Positions 33,611 to 44,199 of a stretch of DNA of 64,000 nt are shown here, in pieces. The stretch is from Tragulus kanchil (Eukaryota; Chordata; Mammalia; Artiodactyla; Tragulidae), in the NCBI GenBank assembly GCA_022376925.1, contig JAIOJX010000032.1, positions 104,772,794 to 104,836,793 of the forward strand, written 5' to 3'. A program made the position numbers and the translations under genes. The notes beneath the pieces are model-generated. The model ran no database searches, was not told the DNA's origin, and saw nothing but the letters and a program-made list of their open reading frames with translations. Within the stretch, counting starts at the first letter, position 1. Each line of letters opens with the position of its first letter.

Positions 33611-33816
33611 CTCGCTTATGGCTTTGGTTGTTCAGTTCTTGGTTTCAAGCATCCTTTATGCGGATAGCTTCAACTCGATCTCAGGGGTATCTGGGTCAGC
33701 CATGAAGTTTCACTCACTCATGCGACCCCAGCCCCAAACAGCACATCATTCCACCTGCCTCGGGTGTAATGTCCCTTTGCCCCGAGCCTGAACTCGAGAG
33801 CACAGAGCTCTGGAGG

Positions 33817-33880
33817 GCCATGTCCCCTGAGCCTGTGTTCCCCTCGGGGCCGTGTCCGCTGAGCCTGTGTTCCCCTCGGG
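33817..33880. repeat. Two-unit 32-bp tandem repeat
   Basis: GCC(A/G)TGTCC(C/G)CTGAGCC followed by TGTGTTCCCCTCGGG occurs twice with a 32-bp period. The D9 second copy has the same doublet at 34913-34976. Confidence 0.93.
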
Positions 33881-34018
33881 GCCTCCTGCAGGTGGCTGGA
33901 GTTTAGTAATGACAGCCTGTCTGTGACGCTCCTGAGCACATGTACATGTGTTGTCCCTGTATTGTAGAGGTGGAAATGGCAACAGAGAACCTAAGTCACT
34001 TAGGTATGTGATTGAAAC

Positions 34019-34200
34019 TGGTGTTTCTCAAGCTTTCCTGTGCAGCAAAATAGGCCAACAGTCTTGTTAAGATCCAGATTCCTGGGCCCCATGTCCGGAG
34101 AATCTGTTTCTGTAGGTATGGGGTGAGGCCTGGGAATTTGCCTTTCTAGCATGTTCTCAAGTGATACTGATGCTGCTGAACTGCGGCCCACACTTCAGTA
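34019..34200 (+). mobile_element. MER5A-type hAT DNA transposon (first copy)
   Basis: The order 'GTGTTTCTCAAGC', 'CTTGTTAAGATCCAGATTCCTGGGCCCC', 'GAGAATCTGTTTCTGTAGGTATGGGGTGAGGCC', 'GGAATTTGCCTTTCTAGCA', 'GTGATACTGATGCTGCTG' and 'CACACTTCAGTAG' is that of the non-autonomous MER5A element. It is an old inactive copy. Confidence 0.9.
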
Positions 34201-34467
34201 GCCCCCATTCAGATCACCTTGACGTGGGTATTTGCAGTGGTTTCACTTCCATCTCAGCTGATCCTCCCCTGAGGAGGCCACTGGTTTCCATTTCCTCTCC
34301 AGAATGGAACTTGGGTCCTGTAGGCCCTAATCTTAGTTTCCTCTTACAAGGATTATGGGTCCTCTAGAATCTTGTTTTCTTCAGATTACTCAAAGACTTA
34401 CTCTGTCATGGTGCATGGGCTGGGACTGACGGGAGGGGATGGGTGTTGTGGGGAGCCCCTGCGCTGA

Positions 34468-34706
34468 TTAGCATTGGGTGCCCATCCCAATGGCCGTGAA
34501 TGTGCCGAAGGTGCCGCCACTCTGCATCAAGGTTTTCCTGATGCTGCCCATCAGCTCCCAACCCCGCATTCCGATCCTGAGACGGCAAAAGGTGCTTCTT
34601 CACGGCCGTGCTGCCGTGCCGCAGTGTCATCCATCACAGAGTCCATCTTCACGTGGCTTAAGCAGCTTGGCTGGGACTGTCCTTAGAGGCCCACAGCCAC
34701 CAGCAT
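34468..34706 (-). pseudogene. ROMO1: ROMO1 processed pseudogene, duplicate copy
   Basis: It matches the copy at 33372-33610 exactly, as far as I can see, including the stop at codon 8 (34683-34685). It is not an independent retroposition: it lies inside the second copy of duplication D9 at the same 1096-bp offset. Confidence 0.88.
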
Positions 34707-35114
34707 CTCGCTTATGGCTTTGGTTGTTCAGTTCTTGGTTTCAAGCATCCTTTATGCGGATAGCTTCAACTCGATCTCAGGGGTATCTGGGTCAGCCATG
34801 AAGTTTCACTCACTCATGCGACCCCAGCCCCAAACAGCACATCATTCCACCTGCCTCGGGTGTAATGTCCCTTTGCCCCGAGCCTGAACTCGAGAGCACA
34901 GAGCTCTGGAGGGCCATGTCCCCTGAGCCTGTGTTCCCCTCGGGGCCGTGTCCGCTGAGCCTGTGTTCCCCTCGGGGCCTCCTGCAGGTGGCTGGAGTTT
35001 AGTAATGACAGCCTGTCTGTGACGCTCCTGAGCACATGTACATGTGTTGTCCCTGTATTGTAGAGGTGGAAATGGCAACAGAGAACCTAAGTCACTTAGG
35101 TATGTGATTGAAAC

Positions 35115-35296
35115 TGGTGTTTCTCAAGCTTTCCTGTGCAGCAAAATAGGCCAACAGTCTTGTTAAGATCCAGATTCCTGGGCCCCATGTCCGGAGAATC
35201 TGTTTCTGTAGGTATGGGGTGAGGCCTGGGAATTTGCCTTTCTAGCATGTTCTCAAGTGATACTGATGCTGCTGAACTGCGGCCCACACTTCAGTA
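35115..35296 (+). mobile_element. MER5A-type hAT DNA transposon (second copy)
   Basis: The D9 counterpart of 34019-34200, apparently identical. Confidence 0.9.
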
Positions 35297-35397
35297 GCCC
35301 CCATTCAGATCACCTTGACGTGGGTATTTGCAGTGGTTTCACTTCCATCTCAGCTGATCCTCCCCACCATCCTGAGGAGCCAGGCCACTCTGGTTTC

Positions 35398-35500
35398 CAT
35401 TCACTTCTGCCTTCATTCATCCACTAGCATCTTCCTTGTACCAGACATTGTGCTTGGCACTAAGAGTTTAGTGGAGGGAGGCTTAATTCTTGTTCAGAGA
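35398..35500 (-). mobile_element. Antisense L2 fragment
   Basis: 'CCTTCATTCATCCACTAGCATCTTCC' and 'ACCAGACATTGTGCTTGGCACTAAGAG' are the reverse complement of an L2 3' segment. It appears only after the second copy of D9, so copy 2 has the natural right flank. Confidence 0.6.
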
Positions 35501-35553
35501 TGAACAATAGGATCAGAGAATTGAACTTTCTTGTTCTCTTTTTTTCTATCCGT

Positions 35554-35750
35554 GGGATTCCCAGGTGGCTCAGTGGCAAAGAGTCTGCCTGCCAGGGTTC
35601 AGTCCCTGGGTTGGGAAGCTTCCCTGGAGAAGGAAATGAGAACCCACTCCAGGATTCTTGCTTGGAGAACTCCATGGACAGGGGAGTCTAACGGGCTACA
35701 GTTGATGGGGTTACAAAGAGGTGGACATGACTTAGTGACTCAACAACAAC
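35554..35750 (+). mobile_element. Bov-tA-type SINE
   Basis: It contains the head 'CCCAGGTGGCTCAGTGGCAAAGAGTCTGCC', 'GTTCAGTCCCTGGGTTGGGAAG', 'GAACCCACTCCAGGATTCTTG' and 'GATGGGGTTACAAAGAGGTGGACATGAC', and ends in a CAACAACAAC tail. It is full length but somewhat decayed. Confidence 0.93.
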
Positions 35751-36629
35751 CACAAAAGCAGCAGCAATTCATCTACCCATCCCACAGGAGCCCTCTGGTG
35801 CTCCTCTGTCGCAGGCTCTGCACCGAGTGTCTCTGACTGGGAGGAAATCCTGGTGAAGTGGGCCATGGGTGCGGAGCTCAAGGAGTGGCGGGTGCCCATA
35901 GGTAGGAGCTGGTCAGGGGTGGGTGGGGGGCTAGAATCAGGGAAGGCTCCTTGGAGGAGGTGACTTGCAGAAGACCGCTTGGTTGATAAGCATCGAGTCA
36001 AGGCTTGAAGCCAGATCTCCCCCACACTGTGCTGCTTCTCTATAAAACCCTTTGGCTCGTTTTCTCAACACCGTCTAACTGGAGGCATGGATTTATTTTG
36101 TTTTTCCTCTGTATCTGGGACTGGGTTTTTCCCTGGGCAAGTGGCCCCAGTGTTAATCCAGACCCTTTCAGAGTAATTTTATCACCACTATCTCCCTAAA
36201 CTGCTCCAATGTTCTTCCACTAATAAAAAAAAATCTGTGGGGATGGTGTGGACAGAAGGTTAAAGACATAGTACTTATGATCCTAAACTGAACGTGGGCT
36301 CGGGGAGCCGGAGGGAGCCTTGTGGGGACCCAGACTGGAACGAGGCTTCCATGACCACTGGCGCCTCTCTGGCCTTTATAGGCATGAGATTGTGGGGAAC
36401 AGGGTGTGCTTGCCAATCAGGGAATAATGCACCCGCACTGGAGTGACCTGGCTGGGCAGAGACCTGGGGACAGTCTGGCCAGGCTAGCCTTGGGGGAGGG
36501 CACTACCGCAGCCTGGCGGGTGGGGTAGGGAGTGGCTGAGGGCCAGGCGGCCAGTCCCAGCCGAGAGGGAGGGCAGGGCTGCCGCAGCTCCAGGGCACCC
36601 TCACTGTTGTGCACAGATAGATTTGGGGA

Positions 36630-37040
36630 AGTGCAGTCCTATTATGTGCCCAACCATGAGCTAGGCGTTGGAGGACATAGAAGGGAAAGAGAAAACAGAG
36701 GGTCGTGTGAGGGAGGCAGGGGGAGAGGAGCAGGAAGGAAACTTGTTCTTGAGGCTGCAGCCAGAGATCCACTAATGCCCTGTCTGTTCTGGGTTGGTAG
36801 AGAGGTCTTGTTGTCAATCCAGCTCATCGGCCTGTGCAGCTGGAGACACTCACACCTGCTCTAAGGCCCACAGGCCAATAGTCAAGGGATAAGGGATGTT
36901 CTGAGTACTAAAAACAATACAGTAACTCACTTTAGGCCCTGGGATAGGAGGTGATCAGGGAAGGCTTTGTAAAGTAGGTGGCATTGGGGCTGGGCCTTAG
37001 AGGATGTGTAAGAGTTCACTGACAGGCTAGTGAGGGGTCC
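36630..37040 (-). mobile_element. Antisense L2 LINE
   Basis: 'TATTATGTGCCCAACCATGAGCTAGGCGTTGGAGGACATAG' followed about 300 bp later by 'GATCAGGGAAGGCTTTGTAAAGTAGGTGGCATTGGGGCTGGGCC' is the expected antisense order for the L2 3' third. Confidence 0.65.
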
Positions 37041-37554
37041 TTGCAGGCCAAACTGTATGTAGTTCTGAGTTGGGCTGGGTGGATGGAATGGTTCCATTTT
37101 ACATAAAGGAGAGCAGGGCTGGGGAAGATAGAGTGCCTTGCCCAGCAGGAGGCCGGACGTTCTCCCAATTCCTCATCCAGTGTTCTGCCCACTGCCCCAC
37201 ACTGCTTCCTAGGTCCAGGCACCCTGAGGAGCCCTGGGAAGACATAGGATGTGCCCTGGGTGTCTGTTCCATTTTAACACGTGGGAGAGTGGGAATGGCT
37301 TGATAGAGTGGCCTCAGGGCTGCCTGGAGGCAGGGCTTTAGCCCCATGGGCCTTGACCCGTCTGCCCTGCAGGTGGGCCACTGCCAGCCCGGCCAGGGCC
37401 TGCTCTGTTCTTCCACCACAGCTCACAGACGGAGACGTCCTTCCTCATTCTACTGGAGGAGGAAGTCTGAATGAAGACTAAAGTCTATTCTTGGTAATGA
37501 AGGGAATATTTATGAAGTTACAGGTCAGACTGAGGGGAAGGAGTTTTGGAACTG

Positions 37555-37700
37555 GGCAAATCTGGGTTCGAATTTCTGCTCTGTCTTCGCTGGCTTTGAA
37601 AGTGTGAACAAACCACTTCACTTTCCAAAACCTCAGTTTCCTCATCTGTAGAGTGTTACGAAGATTCCATGAAGTAATAGATATTTAAAATGCCTTCCAG
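37555..37700 (+). mobile_element. MIR SINE
   Basis: 'TGGGTTCGAATTTCTGCTCTG', 'AACAAACCACTTCACTTTCC' and 'CCTCAGTTTCCTCATCTGTAGAG' give the MIR order. Duplication D10 begins in its middle (37612), so only the second half recurs at 38704. Confidence 0.8.
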
Positions 37701-38265
37701 TTTATATAGATCCTCAATAAACATTAAGTTCCATTTCCCACAGCATACATGAAATTCATCAGCTAAAGCACTCGTGGTGGAAGATCTCCATTCTACCCTG
37801 AATACTCCTAGTGAGGGGAAGCTCTCTGCTTTCAAGATGGTTCTTTAATGGGGTGAAATCTGGCTCCTGTAGCTTCCCCCTCTGGTTCTGGTTCTGTTCC
37901 GTGAGACCTCAGGCCCTGAGGGCCCTTGAGCCTTTCCTTACCCAGGAGCCACATCCCTGGGGCCATCAGCCCTGTGCATCCTTCTCAGAAAACAGGGGCC
38001 CCAAGCTGCTTTTAGAATTTGGTGCCAGTAGTTGAGCTGGTACCCCAGGTAACCTAGCTGGGCCTGAGAGGAGAGTTTTACACCTGAACATTTCCCGAAA
38101 ATGCAGCTTGAGATCTCAGCTTGACTCCGTGTATACAGGCCTCTGCATCCCTCAAAATCCTCTGTCCTTTAAAAACATCTTCTGCTATTAGGACAGGTTT
38201 CTAACTTTCTGTTCTTCTATAAGTGAGTTTTGAAAAATTCTTTACTGATAGCTATAGCAATAACA

Positions 38266-38486
38266 GGGCTTCCCAGATGGCACTCGTAGCAACAAGTCTG
38301 CCAGCAGGAGACATAAGAGATGCTGGTTCGATCCCTGGGTTGGGAAAATCCCTGGGGAAAGTGGCAACCCACTCCAGTATTGTTGCCTGGAGACTCGCAT
38401 GGGCATAGGAGCTTGGCAGGCTGCAGCCCATAGGGTTGGAAGAGTCGGACACAGCTGAAGCGACGCAGCTTAGCATGCACGCACAC
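38266..38486 (+). mobile_element. Bov-tA-type SINE (copy 1 of 3)
   Basis: The head 'GGGCTTCCCAGATGGCACTCGTAGCAACAAGTCTGCC', 'GGTTCGATCCCTGGGTTGGGAAAAT', 'GTGGCAACCCACTCCAGTATTGTTGCC' and 'GTTGGAAGAGTCGGACACAGCTGAAGCGAC' define a full-length element. Confidence 0.93.
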
Positions 38487-39358
38487 ATGGCGATAAATAA
38501 TTCCACATGAGGTACATTCTCCTGTTTACATCTGAGCCCGTAGCACTTCGAATTGCTCTTCTCGTCCTCATGTAGAGCTCCCTTTCACTGTCCAAAGTGC
38601 TCCTCATGGGGATCTTAGCATTGAGTCTCTTCTGTTGGTCCTTCGGGTTTGAGACAGGAGAAGGTGTGGCGGGTCGGGAGAGGCAGCAGACTGTGGCCTA
38701 TGGGACCACTTCACTTTCCAAAACCTCAGTTTCCTCATCTGTAGAGTGTTACGAAGATTCCATGAAGTAATAGATATTTAAAATGCCTTCCAGTTTATAT
38801 AGATCCTCAATAAACATTAAGTTCCATTTCCCACAGCATACATGAAATTCATCAGCTAAAGCACTCGTGGTGGAAGATCTCCATTCTACCCTGAATACTC
38901 CTAGTGAGGGGAAGCTCTCTGCTTTCAAGATGGTTCTTTAATGGGGTGAAATCTGGCTCCTATAGCTTCCCCCTCTGGTTCTGGTTCTGTTCCATGAGAC
39001 CTCAGGCCCTGAGGGCCCTTGAGCCTTCCCTTACCCAGGAGCCACATCCCTGGGGCCATCAGCCCTGTGCATCCTTCTCAGAAAACAGGGGCCCCAAGCT
39101 GCTTTTAGAATTTGGTGCCAGTAGTTGAGCTGGTACCCCAGGTAACCTAGCTGGGCCTGAGAGGAGAGTTTTACACCTGAACATTTCCCGAAAATGCAGC
39201 TTGAGATCTCAGCTTGACTCCGTGTATACAGGCCTCTGCATCCCTCAAAATCCTCTGTCCTTTAAAAACATCTTCTGCTATTAGGACAGGTTTCTAACTT
39301 TCTGTTCTTCTATAAGTGAGTTTTGAAAAATTCTTTACTGATAGCTATAGCAATAACA

Positions 39359-39583
39359 GGGCTTCCCAGATGGCACTCGTAGCAACAAGTCTGCCAGCAG
39401 GAGACATAAGAGATGCTGGTTCGATCCCTGGGTTGGGAAAATCCCCTGGAGGGGAAAGTGGCAACCCACTCCAGTATTGTTGCCTGGAGACTCGCATGGA
39501 CATAGGAGCTTGGCAGGCTGCAGCCCATAGGGTTGGAAGAGTCGGACACAGCTGAAGCGACGCAGCTTAGCATGCACGCACAC
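39359..39583 (+). mobile_element. Bov-tA-type SINE (copy 2 of 3)
   Basis: The D10 counterpart of 38266-38486. It differs by an AAATCCCCTGGAGGGGAAAG versus AAATCCCTGGGGAAAG indel and by single bases. Confidence 0.93.
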
Positions 39584-40109
39584 ATGGCGATAAATAATTC
39601 CACATGAGGTACATTCTCCTGTTTACATCTGAGCCCGTAGCACTTCGAATTGCTCTTCTCGTCCTCATGTAGCGCTCCCTTTCACTGTCCAAAGTGCTCC
39701 TCATGGGGATCTTAGCATTGAGTCTCTTCTGTTGGTCCTTCGGGTTTGAGACAGGGAGAAGGTGTGGCGGGTCGGGGGAGAGGCAGCAGACTGTGGCCTA
39801 TGGGAGCAGTCTCACTTTGCGGGGATTTTTAGTCAAAAGGGCTGTTGCCTCGTTTGATAAACCTCAGGGTGCAGAGTTATTCTGTCTGTCTGGCCCTGTG
39901 CTGTGTGACTCAGGAAGCCACCTGCCCTCCCTGGAGATGTGGGTTTGGGCTGGGGGAGCACTCAGTTCTTGTCAGCTGAGTCGTTCTTGGCCAGAGCTGG
40001 CTGAGTGTTGAATCCAGAGATGTCAGTCCAGAAATAGGATTCCTGCCTGGGCTGTGGCTGCTGAGCCACTTTGGTTTTAATGCTTTGGGTCACTGAAGTA
40101 TAAGCAGGT

Positions 40110-40256
40110 GGGGACTTCTGGGCAGTCTAGTGGTTAAGACTCCATGCTCCCACTGAAGAGAGCATGGGTTCAATTTTTGCTCAGAGAACTAAGATCCCAC
40201 ATGTTGTATGTTGCAGTACCTACCCCCAACCCCGTTCCCGCCAAAAAAAAAAAAAA
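40110..40256 (+). mobile_element. CHR-type SINE (first copy)
   Basis: Head 'GGGACTTCTGGGCAGTCTAGTGGTTAAGACTCCATGC', then 'GGGTTCAATTTTTGCTCAGAGAACTAAGATCCCACATG', ending in A14 (40243-40256). CAGGT on both sides (40105-40109 and 40257-40261) may be a short target-site duplication. Confidence 0.88.
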
Positions 40257-40598
40257 CAGGTTGAAAACCATCCCAGTAACCCCCATGTGTTGTCATGGAG
40301 CTCGTGCGGCTTCAGGTGTCAGCTGCTGGTCTGACAAAGCAGGCCTGGGCTGCAGGCTGTCCTGCTTAGGAAGCCCGCTCTGGAGCAGACAGAATGCCCC
40401 CACCCCAATCCTAGGATGTGCTGCTTGTTCATTTCAACTGGCAAGTAGTCCTTCAGGGCCAGAGTGGTGCCAGGGGCTGGGTATGGGCACATAGGGAGGA
40501 GGAAGGCCGGCCCTCTGCTTTCAGGGAGCTCAGTCCACATGGATCAGATACTTATTGGGCAGTGACTGCGGGGGGTGGGAGGGGGGTGGGATGAAAAA

Positions 40599-40709
40599 AG
40601 TATTGTTGCCTGGAGACTCGCATGGGCATAGGAGCTTGGCAGGCTGCAGCCCATAGGGTTGGAAGAGTCGGACACAGCTGAAGCGACGCAGCTTAGCATG
40701 CACGCACAC
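40599..40709 (+). mobile_element. Bov-tA SINE 3' half (copy 3 of 3, cut by junction)
   Basis: Only the part from AGTATTGTTGCC onward is present, because D11 restarts inside the element. The truncation is at the duplication junction rather than from reverse transcription, since copies 1 and 2 are complete. Confidence 0.9.
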
Positions 40710-41233
40710 ATGGCGATAAATAATTCCACATGAGGTACATTCTCCTGTTTACATCTGAGCCCGTAGCACTTGATTGCTCTTCTCGTCCTCATGTAGAGCT
40801 CCCTTTCACTGTCCAAAGTGCTCCTCATGGGGATCTTAGCATTGAGTCTCTTCTGTTGGTCCTTCGGGTTTGAGACAGGGAGAAGGTGTGGCGGGTCGGG
40901 GGAGAGGCAGCAGACTGTGGCCTATGGGAGCAGTCTCACTTTGCGGGGATTTTTAGTCAAAAGGGCTGTTGCCTCGTTTGATAAACCTCAGGGTGCAGAG
41001 TTATTCTGTCTGTCTGGCCCTGTGCTGTGTGACTCAGGAAGCCACCTGCCCTCCCTGGAGATGTGGGTTTGGGCTGGGGGAGCACTCAGTTCTTGTCAGC
41101 TGAGTCGTTCTTGGCCAGAGCTGGCTGAGTGTTGAATCCAGAGATGTCAGTCCAGAAATAGGATTCCTGCCTGGGCTGTGGCTGCTGAGCCGCTTTGGTT
41201 TTAATGCTTTGGGTCACTGAAGTATAAGCAGGT

Positions 41234-41380
41234 GGGGACTTCTGGGCAGTCTAGTGGTTAAGACTCCATGCTCCCACTGAAGAGAGCATGGGTTCAATTT
41301 TTGCTCAGAGAACTAAGATCCCACATGTTGTATGTTGCAGTACCTACCCCCAACCCCGTTCCCACCAAAAAAAAAAAAAA
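41234..41380 (+). mobile_element. CHR-type SINE (second copy)
   Basis: The D11 counterpart of 40110-40256, with a GTTCCCACC versus GTTCCCGCC change just before the A tail. Confidence 0.88.
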
Positions 41381-41491
41381 CAGGTTGAAAACCATCCCAG
41401 TAACCCCCATGTGTTGTTGTCATGGAGCTCGTGCGGCTTCAGGTGTCAGCTGCTGGTCTGACAAAGCAGGCCTGGGCTGCAGGCTGTCCTG

Positions 41492-43730
41492 CTCAGGAAG
41501 CCCTCTCTGGAGCAGACAGAATGCCCCCACCCCAATCCTAGGATGTGCTGCTTGTTCATTTCAACTGGTAAGTAGTCCTTCAGGGCCAGAGTGGTGCCAG
41601 GGGCTGGGTATGGGCACATAGGGAGGAGGAAGGCCGGCCCTCTGCTTTCAGGGAGCTCAGTCCATATGGATCAGATACTTATTGGGCAGTGACTGCGTGG
41701 TGGGAGGGCTGGGATGGAGGCGAGCGTGGGGGCTGTGCAGCCAGACATCCCGCCAGTCGGTAGAGTCCACGAGGGCTGGGCTGTTGTGCTTGACTTGTCC
41801 TCCTGTGGTACCTACAGCACAGCACACAGCCTGGCTTGGAGTAGACACCCAGTAAGTATCTGTGAAATGAGTAACCAGGTAGTGCCTAACCCAGCCTGGG
41901 TACGCGTGTAGCGGGGAATCAGTCATCACCCAGTCTTGCCTGGTAGGAAATAATCTCCTTCTCTTTGTCTTTCCTTTCTCTCATCTGTCGCTTCCTGAGC
42001 TCCTTCTGAGATGGGTAACTGGGTATGCAAAGGGGGCCCCCAGGCAGCAGAACATGGAGCCCTGCTGTCACCCCCCAGCATTCCTGCGGGTCCTCATCAG
42101 AGCCCCTGTGACACTTCAGTGCATGTTTCTGTGTCCATGTCTCCCGCGTCGAGCTCCCCCGGGACCAGCAGCAGAGAGAGGTTTGGAGAGGTGCACTAGA
42201 GGGCGTCGGGCGTGTACATGATTGTTGCCACCAGCCGGTGGCTTGCCTGGGCTCTGCATCTCTCTGTGCTGGGCTTCAAGCCTGCCAGACAGGGTTTGCG
42301 TTTCTAGGAATGACTGAAGTAGGGTGGGAGGTGGGGCTGGAGAGGAGGCTGGTTGGACTCTGCAGGGACCCCAGGAGCGGCCCACGGTGCTTGGACTGTT
42401 AACCAGTGGGATCTGGGGGCCCTGAGTCAGGAGTTGGCTCTGTCCCTGTCTGAACAGAGTGTCTGATCCAGTGGGACTTAGGATGCCATCAGTTAAGGGC
42501 ACGGGCATCGGAGTTACCTTAATCTGGGTTCGAACACTGGTCTCCCCTATTGGTAACTTGGGACCCAGGTCTCCTCATGGCGAGGTGGGCAGTCACGGCT
42601 GACCTGCAGCTGGTCAGGAAGCCCTCTGGAGCAGACAGAATGCCCCCACCCCAATCCTAGGATGTGCTGCTTGTTCATTTCAACTGGCAAGTAGTCCTTC
42701 AGGGCCAGAGTGGTGCCAGGGGCTGGGTATGGGCACATAGGGAGGAGGAAGGCCGGCCCTCTGCTTTCAGGGAGCTCAGTCCACATGGATCAGATACTTA
42801 TTGGGCAGTGACTGCATGGTGGGAGGGCTGGGATGGAGGTGAGCGTGGGGGCTGTGCAGCCAGACATCCCGCCAGTCGGTAGAGTCCACGAGGGCTGGGC
42901 TGTTGTGCTTGACTTGTCCTCCTGTGGTACCTACAGCACAGCACACAGCCTGGCTTGGAGTAGACACCCAGTAAGTATCTGTGAAATGAGTAACCAGGTA
43001 GTGCCTAACCCAGCCTGGGTACGCGTGTGGCAGGGAATCAGTCATCACCCAGTCTTTCCTGGTAGGAAATAATCTCCTTCTCTTTGTCTTTCCTTTCTCT
43101 CATCTGTCGCTTCCTGAGCTCCTTCTGAGATGGGTAACTGGGTATGCAAAGGGGGCCCCCAGGCAGCAGAACATGGAGCCCTGCTGTCACCCCCCAGCAT
43201 TCCTGCGGGTCCTCATCAGAGCCCCTGTGACACTTCAGTGCATGTTTCTGTGTCCATGCCTCCCGCGTCGAGCTCCCCCGGGACCAGCAGCAGAGAGAGG
43301 TTTGGAGAGGTGCACTAGAGGGCGTCGGGCGTGTACATGATTGTTGCCACCAGCCGGTGGCTTGCCTGGGCTCTGCATCTCTCTGTGCTGGGCTTCAAGC
43401 CTGCCAGACAGGGTTTGCGTTTCTAGGAATGACTGAAGTAGGGTGGGAGGTGGGGCTGGAGAGGAGGCTGGTTGGACTCTGCAGGGACCCCAGGAGCGGC
43501 CCACGGTGCTTGGACTCTTAACCAGTGGGATCTGGGGGCCCTGAGTCAGGAGTTGGCTCTGTCCCTGTCTGAACAGAGTGTCTGATCCAGTGGGACTTAG
43601 GATGCCATCAGTTAAGGGCACGGGCATCGGAGTTACCTTAATCTGGGTTCGAACACTGGTCTCCCCTATTGGTAACTTGGGACCCAGGTCTCCTCATGGC
43701 GAGGTGGGCAGTCACGGCTGACCTGCAGCT
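41492..43730. repeat. Direct ~1.12-kb duplication D12 (41492-42611 / 42612-43730)
   Basis: TCAGGAAGCCCTCT recurs from 42614. The join follows GACCTGCAGCT, which copy 2 repeats at 43730 before unique CTGGAGGG. Chained with D11, the segment at 40370-40560 is present three times (about 40370, 41494 and 42615). Differences are about ten single bases, mainly transitions. Confidence 0.96.
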
Positions 43731-43759
43731 CTGGAGGGAGATGCAGTGCTGTGTGGGCC

Positions 43760-44010
43760 GTGCTGGGAAGAATGAGCCCTCACACGTGGCAGGTGCTCAA
43801 TAAGCAGGCGGCGGTGTGCACATCAGAGTGAAGGCCAGCAGAGCAGGGTGTGTGAGGCCAGAAGCCCCAGGCCAGCTTGCCTGGCTTCAGAGCCTGGCTG
43901 TGTGACCTTGGGTGCTCTGGCTTCCCTTCCCAAGTCTCGTTAGTTTCTGTTGTTTTTAACTTATGATGAGAAAAGTCACACTGAACTCCTGAGATTGTTG
44001 TATTAAATGA
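43760..44010 (+). mobile_element. MIR/L2-like fragments
   Basis: 'GTGGCAGGTGCTCAATAAGCAGG' is a MIR/L2 3' tail, and 'TGGCTTCAGAGCCTGGCTGTGTGACCTTGGGTG' just downstream resembles a MIR core. Both are diverged. Confidence 0.5.
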
Positions 44011-44199
44011 GTTAATATCCACCCTCTCTCCCCCTGTCCTGTTTGGATCCTCCCTACTCAGGTTCTTAGCCCCATTTCAGGGGTCACGCCTTTGGGGTGG
44101 ACAGTGCCTGAATCCGGGAGTGGTTCCAGGCCTGATCCTAGTTGACTTTTCTGCAGCATCGGTACGGTTGCTCACCCCCTCCAAACACTTTGGTCGCTG

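Larger units (their letters stand above)
33265..35395. repeat. Direct ~1.10-kb duplication D9 with degraded junction (about 33265-34290 / 34364-35395)
   Basis: Clean homology has an offset of 1096. Between the copies (about 34275-34363) lie two damaged versions of the sequence at 33220-33270 (TTTCCTC..CAGAATGGAACTT..GGGTCCTG). Copy 1 also loses bases that copy 2 keeps (CCCCTGAGGAG versus CCCCACCATCCTGAGGAG). Both copies carry the ROMO1 pseudogene, a 32-bp doublet and MER5A. Confidence 0.95.
37612..39805. repeat. Direct ~1.09-kb duplication D10 (37612-38703 / 38704-39805)
   Basis: ACCACTTCACTTTCC recurs at 38704, joined after GTGGCCTATGGG. Copy 2 reaches the same GTGGCCTATGGG at about 39804 and continues into unique AGCAGTCTCAC. 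The copies differ by several transitions (for example TCCTGTAGC versus TCCTATAGC and TTCCGTGAG versus TTCCATGAG) and by short G indels. Confidence 0.97.
39473..41700. repeat. Direct ~1.13-kb duplication D11 (39473-40598 / 40599-41700)
   Basis: AGTATTGTTGCCTGGAGAC, inside the Bov-tA SINE, recurs at 40599. Copy 1 ends with a distorted form of the true sequence: GACTGCGGGGGGTGGGAGGGGGGTGGGATGAAAAA, where the other copies read GACTGC(G/A)TGGTGGGAGGGCTGGGATGGAGG. The chain D10-D11 puts 38377-38703 sequence in three copies. Confidence 0.95.

Noticed and set aside
38266..40709. tRNA gene calls from the Bov-tA heads
   Set aside because: The tRNA-like heads lack an intact cloverleaf and are joined to SINE bodies. 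They are SINEs, not tRNA genes.
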